Source: Chimonanthus salicifolius (lineage: Eukaryota > Streptophyta > Magnoliopsida > Laurales > Calycanthaceae). Taken from it: DNA of 64,000 nucleotides. Positions 57,675 through 64,000 of the stretch are shown here, in pieces. The first letter of the stretch is position 1, and each line of letters starts with the position of its first letter. Both the position numbers and the translations under genes were made by a program. The notes under the pieces are model-generated. The model was not told where the DNA came from. It did no database searches and was given only the letters and a program-made list of their open reading frames with translations. The stretch covers positions 38,990,739-39,054,738 of the forward strand of contig CM023541.1 of assembly GCA_013350335.1 (NCBI GenBank), given 5' to 3'.

Positions 57675-60600
57675 CTAAGGTTGCATTTGTCGAGAACGAG
57701 TCCCACCAATGAGAAGACGCCACAACATGATCTTGGAGCACCCTTGAGGGATTCCCATCAGCTTGCTTTCATCTTCTAGAACCACTTGTTTCACAAATTC
57801 CAGTGAATCCTATGGTACATGCAAAATAACATTGTTAGCCGAAGTATTAGGAGTGTCAACATGCTGGGTTTAGATGAAGCCCAGGTGAACCCATATATGC
57901 AGGGCTGAAACTCGGGCGGGGTGGGTCAGATTTTAATAAACCCAATCCCACTTGATCCAACTTGAATTGTTCAGCCCAATCCGACCTGAATTGCTGATCT
58001 GACTCAACCTGAGTGTTGAACCGAATGGTTGGCTCAACTCAACCCTAGTGCTATATTAAATATTTTGAGTGAGTCAGGTCGGGTCAATTATAAAAAAGCT
58101 TGACCCAACTCGACCCGACCCGAATTTAATTCGGATTTTTCTTTCTTCAACCCTACTCGACCCTAATTTTAAAATATAAAACCCAACCCACTTGATTTCT
58201 TAAGTCAGATCAAAATCCTACCCAAGTTTCACCTATATATATATATATATGGAACATATATTTTAGGTCCCCTCCCCAATGGGCCTCTGTATTTCCTAAG
58301 CTCACCTTTGTGAGAAGTATCGAGCCTGGCCGGTTCAGCCAAGGCCTGGGCCCAGCAACTCTGGCCAGTCAATTAGTTCAAAATGAAACAAAAGAAGGCC
58401 TAAGGCTTAATAAAATGATATTCAATATACGCTGGACTAGTCCATTTGCGGTCGGCAAGATCAAGTGATTCAATGGCTTGGATTTGGATCCACTCTAGGA
58501 TGTACAGACCTGCTTCTAGGTCTGGCCCTTTAGTTAATAAAAAAAGGGCTTGTTTAGTAGGGACGAAAATGAAAGTCCACTTACCATTTAAAAGGCCCTG
58601 CTCTAATGGGCCTCACTTTGATTCCAAGCCTCATTGAGGATTGTCGGGGTTAGGCTTAAACGCTTTTATTCAAAATTTCAAATATCAGCTGATATCTGAA
58701 ATGTCAGTGATTTTTGTAGTGATTTTTGTTGGGCTTTCATATTGCCGTTAAAAATATGTTACGTCAGTGTTATGCCTATATCAGCTGAATTCAGTTGATA
58801 TGGTTTCTTTCTTCTCCGATTTTACATCAAAGTTATATTTAATTTATACAGATGTACGGCCGCAACATATAAGCGCATTGCAGCCGATATGGTTCAGAGA
58901 GGAAAATGATAGTAGTTTAGAGAGGAACCTGAGAAGTGTCTTGAACTGATGATGCACGGCCCCATCTCTCAGGATCCCAAAGGATAGAACTGTTGAATGC
59001 AAAGCTGGAAATAGGAATTGAAAGCCTCGAATTATCTTCATCATTGGCCTTCTTCAAATGCCACCCTGTTACTTGGGAAGAACTACAGATAGGTCCTTCA
59101 ATGATCACCTTCCTCTTGTTAGGACTCATCAGAGCCATTGGCCATGTCCCAAACACCCTGCAACAATTTCAGCTTCATCAACATTTCATTCTATGACCAG
59201 TTGAGTTTGGAGTGACACATTTAATAATCATTTTAGGCTTAGATCAACTTATTGCATCCTAATCTTATGGTCACTCCAACTTCATGAGCCAATTTCTAGT
59301 TTGGACTGACCAATAAGACCCAAATATGATTATTCATTTCTACGTTAAAATCGTCATTCTCAACCCAATTAATAATTATTTCAAGATGAATGTCTGTAAA
59401 GTTGATAAAAGTCTCAAATCGTCTAAATTGAAAAACTAATAACTCTATATAACACTTGAGCTACTCTTCTCTCATTGGCTAGCTTTTGAGAGTGGGTTTT
59501 ACTTCAAAAATGTTAGTATGATTTTCTTCATGCTATCAGAATAGGTTTCACGTGCAGCTATTGCATGTATGGGATGGTGAGCAGCTGCACGTGAGAGAAG
59601 GTGTGAAGTTGACAAAAGTAAAAATGAACGACTGTATATAACACTAGAGGCACCCTCTTCTCAATAGCTAGTTTTGAGAGTAAATTCTGCCTTAAGAATA
59701 CTAATATAATTTTTTTCATTATCTAAAGTGGCCAACTCATCTCGAGAGATTTTGGCTGTGGGTAGTGGCACATCCATCAGAGGTGCTTGGGGACTGAAAA
59801 CTTGAATCACAGTGCACGCGTGCCACGATTGATGTTGAAGAAATGGTGATGGAAATGATTGATCTGGTGGGCCCTACCAGCAAAAGATTTCAAAGAACAT
59901 CCTAGGATTTTAATCTAAGAATGTTTTGGGGCTCAATCTACTCATTTCGGATCCATTGATGGGATAGCCTTGGGTCCCACTTGAACAAGCTGGGGCCTAT
60001 CAGGGTGCAGTACGTGGCAGCAAAACCATACATAATTCCTTTTAAGGGGCTCTCTTTGGATTGGAAAAAAAAAATATTTCAGGTGAATCACCAATCAACT
60101 CAAAAAGAGGTGATTCACCTGCAAGGCGATTCTCCAACAGACGTTAGGTGGTTTTTCTTGACATGAAAGGAGGTTCTACAACTGCCCAAAATAAGTGAAA
60201 TTCTATATGCAAACTTCACCATTTCTCCACTAGTGTGCATTGTCAAACGGGTGAAACCAATGAAAGCTAGTGAATCACCTGCTTTCGCCTAATCAAGGTG
60301 TTTCCAATATCTATAGTTTTTTTTTTTTTAATTTCAAAAGGTAGGAGAAACGCCTGCTACTGGTACAATGATGGATGAATTCCTCCAAGACTCAAACCAG
60401 AGGCCCTTAGACTGTCCTGAGATAAACTTTGATGATCATTCTCGTACTAATCTAATTTAAACCAAAAAATGAACAGTTAAAATTTCAAGTTAATCTTCTT
60501 AAATATTGTTCCAATTTACAAGTTGAGTATTTCAGCCAAATTTAAACAAGTCTAATTGAATTTTTAAGCAATTTTCATAAATGTAAAACCTTGACCATGA

Positions 60601-61359
60601 TATAGTACTAAGTAAGATATGGATGTAAAGAACAACCATTAGGTAACAGGAAAAACTATTACATAACAGGCAGGTCATTAGAGGAGAGTCATACTCGATG
60701 TCTCGGATGCTTTCGAAGAAGTGAAGATCGTAGACATTCCGAACCCCGGCGAAGTGAACAATCCCATCCAGCCGGTGATGTTCGATGTGGTTAAGCGCAA
60801 CATTCCTCTGATGATCAGCCTGAGCCCGATCGTTGGTGAAATTCTCCTTAGAAACCAAATGCCGATACATGATCCCTGTCTTCCTCAATATCTCATTCAT
60901 CTCCCCTGTATCTGATTGCGGCTCAACGACGATCCAAACCACCGGTGGAGGAATCAACTTCAATGTGTACCCAAGTCGCCTCAGTAGTGGCCCTTGTAAC
61001 GGATCATTTGCCCGCGTTGGCGTTATGATGATCAAAAGTGGCCGTGGAATGAGTTCTGGGTCTGGGTCTGAGTCTGAGTCCCGGTCCGATTCTGGGCCCA
61101 ACCCCATTTCTGGTTTTGGGCCTGACACTTCAGCTGTTGGAGCTTCTGCCATTAGACTCCGATTTACATGGCCTGTATCAGGTGCTGCTGCTGGTGATTG
61201 GATTGGGCTTGGTGTTGCCAAGTTGGTATTGGTGAAAATGGAGGAGGTGTTTGTGGGTGCAAATCCAGTGAAGAATCCCATAACAAAACACAGGGAGAAG
61301 TGGAACAGGGCCTTCTTCCATACCTGAATTCGCTTCTTGGATCTTTCAAATGAACCCAT
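57675..61359 (-). CDS. IRX9: IRX9-like GT43 xylan xylosyltransferase, complete, three exons
   Basis: Exons on the minus strand: 61359-60695, 59157-58929, 57809-57675 (stop TAG at 57677-57675). Both introns are GT-AG and phases join, giving 1029 nt and 342 residues; Arabidopsis IRX9 is 351. The start MGSFERSKKR was chosen over an upstream in-frame Met at 61380 because IRX9 proteins begin this way. Residues 17-36 (ALFHFSLCFVMGFFTGFAP) are a type II membrane anchor for the Golgi. A proline/aspartate-rich stem follows, then the GT43 domain: PLLIIITPTRAND, PPVVWIVVE, LRKTGIMYRHL, DHQRNVALNHIEHH, GIVHFAGVRNVYDL, FGTWPMALM, SSFAFNSSILWDPERWGR, VKQVVLEDESKL. IRX9 acts with IRX14 and IRX10 in secondary-wall xylan backbone synthesis. 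The usual GT43 acidic DxD is replaced by AGVRN, as in known IRX9. IRX9-L is the alternative. Confidence 0.93.
57903..58232. mobile_element. GGGTC-rich hAT MITE in IRX9-like intron 2
   Basis: Left CAGGGCTGAAACTCGGGCGG; right, reverse-complemented, TAGGTGAAACTTGGGTAGG. The interior is rich in CCCGACCC and GGGTC words. Flanks CATATATG and TATATATA match at 6 of 8, but the right flank is a TA repeat, so the TSD is not secure. Confidence 0.65.
59158..60694 (-). other. IRX9-like intron 1
   Basis: 1537-bp intron. It holds a diverged duplication: GTTGATAAAAGT...TATAACACTTGAG at 59401-59541 and again at 59608-59735. Between the copies, CACGTGCAGCT (59549-59559) is inverted as AGCTGCACGTG (59583-59593). 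GGTGATTCACCT-like palindromic words occur near 60075-60120. Confidence 0.6.
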
Positions 61360-61478
61360 AATTATATTTACGAGAAGCAAAACTATTAAAACAGAGTCTT
61401 TTGTCTGAGGTGTACAGGTGAATCAACAATTGCTCATATCAGATGAAAATGGAGGGGAAAAGAATTGCCTGGTGATTC

Positions 61479-61485
61479 ACCTACC
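61479..61485 (+). promoter_or_regulatory. AC-I / SMRE-like motif ACCTACC upstream of IRX9-like gene
   Basis: ACCTACC lies 120 bp upstream of the IRX9-like start codon, on the opposite strand to the gene. It fits the AC-I element and the MYB46/MYB83 secondary-wall consensus ACC(A/T)A(A/C)(T/C). Seven bases can occur by chance. A TATAAA on the minus strand at 61770-61765 would give a leader of roughly 370 nt. Confidence 0.35.
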
Positions 61486-61999
61486 AAGTGGACAATTTCA
61501 ATGTTTCACCAGGCGAAAAGATAGTTTCACTACATCCAAATGGAACCCATGTTTCCAAATTCTAGACCAAGACAAGAGTTGGGCAGAAATATGGCAGACA
61601 AGAAGCAGAATAGGCAGAAGAAGGAGAGGGGATCTCTCTCTGTTTCAGTTCATTTCCCTGGCCTCTACTGCTTGCATTTCTCTTCCTTTTCCAAATGGCA
61701 AGTCAGAAGCTTCCAATTATCTAACCATGAGTAGCGCACAATTTTTTTGGTATTCTTGAGGGGTTTTATATTAGGTTGCGTTGGAAAGTTAGTAATATGA
61801 TTGCCAACTGATCACCCATTACTGTCATTTCAATCCTTGTCATCTTTTATTTTATTTTTTAAAGATCTCTGTCTTATGATTATAGAGAAGACACAGAAAA
61901 AAAGAAATTTAGATTCTGAGAGAGACCATCTGAATTGGTACATGTGCACTATTTCATAATCGAGATTAAGGGGAGATAATTAGTCATTAGGAATTAGAG

Positions 62000-62365
62000 G
62001 TGACACTTGGGTCAGGTTAAAACCCAACCCGTATGATCTGACCAAAGAAATCAGTGGGTTTGGGTTATGTATATGTATATTTCGGGTCGGGTCGGTTGGA
62101 AAAAAACCCGCATGAAATTTGGGTTGAGTTGGGTTGAGAAATTTAAAATCAACCAGGTCCCATCCAACCCGAGTGCACCAAGTTATAAATAATAGCGATT
62201 ATGGCTGAAATTCATGTTGGGCCAACATTTGGGTAGAGTTGGGTCAAAAATTCAGATCGAGTGAGTATTTGGGTCAACAATTCTGATCTAGTTGAGTTCA
62301 ATAAGTTTCGACATGAGTTGGATTAGATTTTCTAAAACCCGGTCAATCAGCTCAAGTTTCAGCCG
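62000..62365. mobile_element. Probable GGGTC-rich hAT MITE
   Basis: Left GAGGTGACACTTGGGTCAGG; right, reverse-complemented, CACGGCTGAAACTTGAGCTG. The interior is rich in GGGTCGGGTCGG, GGGTTGAGTTGGG and CCAACCC. It resembles 57903-58232. No secure TSD. Confidence 0.55.
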
Positions 62366-63228
62366 TGTTAGAGATATAGTAAAAATATTATGAGCAAGTA
62401 TAACTCTTTAATATAGTTTTGAACAAAAATATATAAAAGTTATAGGATGCATGTGTTGTTGTCGTATACTTTTGTTGGGTTCGACAAAAATAAGCAAAAG
62501 GACTTGAGATTTCGAAAAAAGACAAAAAAAAAAAAATTGAAAAAAAAAAATATTTTAAGACAGGTCAAGTGCATGCAAAGATTGTAATAACACTGAAAGA
62601 ATGCTTGACTGTGACTAGGAGATGAAGTGATGAACTTATGCAATCTGAGCCGTCCAATTTATTCAGTGTAGGGTTTAATCTAATCAGATCTAGGCTTACG
62701 TGATAATGAAGCTACATTTGATTAATCTAAATTGTTTAATCAATCGACGTCTTAGTGAATTGCATAGACTTGAATGTCACTTCAATCACTTCAATTAGAA
62801 TGATAATCAACATTAGGTAAATTAATTAGAGCATTTGATTGATCAACTTCCAAGACCAATTCAAGAGACCAGTATTTGAATGAAAACATCAGTGGATGAA
62901 TATATGTTTGACAATTAAATAGGCCTCTGTGCCGTAACTATGAGGTTGTAAACTGTAATTTAAGTCATTATTTTATATAAAATAATAAAACGGGTAATTT
63001 ACACATGGCTCTACATTTTCACTAATCACATTACCCATCCTTTGAGTTTTTTTTTTCTATCCTAGCTTTCTATACATTGATTAAATAATCACTTATATTA
63101 TAATAAAAACATTTTTTTTTAAATGAAGAACATTTTATTACTTTTTGTAGTAAATAAATTACTTTCTATTTAGTTGTAGAGAAATGCCAAACCTCCAATT
63201 TAAATATAAAGAGACTCTATCAAAATTG
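62366..63228. other. AT-rich intergenic stretch
   Basis: No gene or element recognised. A-rich runs lie at 62520-62552. Confidence 0.35.
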
Positions 63229-63237
63229 TCAGAAGTT

Positions 63238-63439
63238 AACCCCGAGGGGTTGGCCTAAAGGTCAAGAACCCGCCTCAAGCAACGGGGGGTCTTGTGTTCT
63301 GTTTACGCTCAACTCCAAAGGACCACTCTCCGTAGTTCTATCCAGCTCGTGTGGATTGAGAGGTTTTCACATGTCCCGAAAGATTAGTTGGACGAGACAT
63401 TTGAACACCTTCAGATTTTTTTAAAAAAAAAAAAGTATA
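63238..63439 (+). mobile_element. SINE, family A copy with TSD and poly(A)
   Basis: CCCCGAGGGGTTGGCCTAAAG (A-box-like), TTCTGTTTACGCTC, GTGTGGATTGAGAGGTTTTC, CCCGAAAGATTAGTTGG, then an A-run at 63423-63434. Flanks TCAGAAGTT (63229-63237) and TCAGAAATT (63440-63448) differ at one base. Confidence 0.85.
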
Positions 63440-63448
63440 TCAGAAATT

Positions 63449-64000
63449 GAATATATAAAGTGCAATGTGAATAGGAGGCGAGTAATACTCGACTATGGTG
63501 ACTACTTAACTTTAAAATTTTGATTGCATTAAGTTATTGATTTTTGTTGACCATCTCATGAGTCAATGGTACTCTCGAGAGAGTGTCTCGCTTCCGCGCC
63601 ATATAAAGGGTATTAATTTAATTGCCTTTTTTTAATAAAGGGAAATTTTACAGCTTTTTTGAATAAATGGCATTTTTTAGATAAGAAAAAAAAATGTTAA
63701 AGGTGTTTGTAAATTAGTAAAACCAAGCTCAATATGATGAGAAAGTCGATTGACTGAAAATTGGAATGGTCTCATGGATTTGAGAGTGAGTCTCCCAGTC
63801 TCTGGTCTAAGGTCTACCTAAGGAAAGTAATCCATCAGTTGTCACTCGTTTGTGATATTGGGCCCAATCTAATGAGGGTGGGCCCAACTATAAAAGAAAT
63901 GAGAAGAAAAGGTCTGAGGCCAACATCCATCGGCCACTCAATTAGTTTATAGCAGAAGCAAAATCTTTGGTGTGAGAGAATAGGCAAAGTGTAAGAAAGT
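63449..64000. other. Intergenic sequence to window end
   Basis: A small open frame at 63761-63952 has no recognisable motif. TATAAAGG at 63602-63609 and TATAAAAG at 63889-63896 could be TATA boxes of a gene to the right, but nothing confirms it. Confidence 0.3.

Noticed and set aside
60833..61327. 164-residue plus-strand frame
   Set aside because: It is antisense to IRX9-like exon 1, whose frame matches GT43 throughout.
61360..61380. Upstream in-frame Met (MLLVNIIMGSF) as the IRX9-like start
   Set aside because: IRX9 proteins begin at MGS(L/F)ERSKK, and the extra seven residues have no counterpart.
63761..63952. 63-residue frame near the right edge
   Set aside because: No motif, start context or continuation can be judged within the window.

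Overview
This window is nuclear DNA from a flowering plant with long, transposon-filled introns. The evidence is GT-AG introns, plant-specific genes (a chloroplast HCF173-type protein and a xylan GT43 enzyme), and plant LTR, LINE, SINE, TRIM and hAT families. The sequence does not fix the species. Introns of 2-10 kb would suit a magnoliid, an early-diverging eudicot or another TE-rich angiosperm. I see no tRNA, rRNA or CRISPR locus.

Three protein genes are supported. (1) 16329-39116, plus strand: the last five exons of an F-box/WD40 protein like Arabidopsis FBX2. Its exons total about 1 kb, spread over 22.8 kb. The 5' exons with the F-box were not found. (2) 45672-54538, plus strand: a complete 13-exon gene for a 567-residue chloroplast NAD(P)-binding/CIA30 protein, best matched to HCF173. 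(3) 61359-57675, minus strand: a complete three-exon gene for a 342-residue GT43 xylosyltransferase-like protein, best matched to IRX9. Genes 2 and 3 converge. All splice sites listed are GT-AG and keep the reading frame.

1-16 kb is a transposon graveyard: a copia polyprotein cut by a 3.4-kb solo LTR; several L1 LINE fragments, most on the minus strand, including one with ORF1, endonuclease and C-terminal pieces; and hAT-type non-autonomous elements nested in one another. 16-39 kb is the FBX2-like gene. Its introns hold L1 and RTE LINEs, TRIM solo LTRs, a four-deep nest (LINE, then hAT, then TRIM, then long LTR) and an L1/copia/L1 nest. 39-45 kb is intergenic, with an L1-like fragment and a third long solo LTR. 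45-64 kb carries genes 2 and 3 with MITEs, SINEs and an L1-in-RTE nest.

The three genes share no pathway: one is a putative SCF substrate receptor, one supports psbA translation in chloroplasts, and one acts in secondary-wall xylan synthesis in the Golgi. The most informative structure is the set of nested insertions with readable target-site duplications, which give a relative order of events. I found no clearly new biological system. The least explained signal is a snRNA-type promoter motif with a following hairpin near 12.7 kb.
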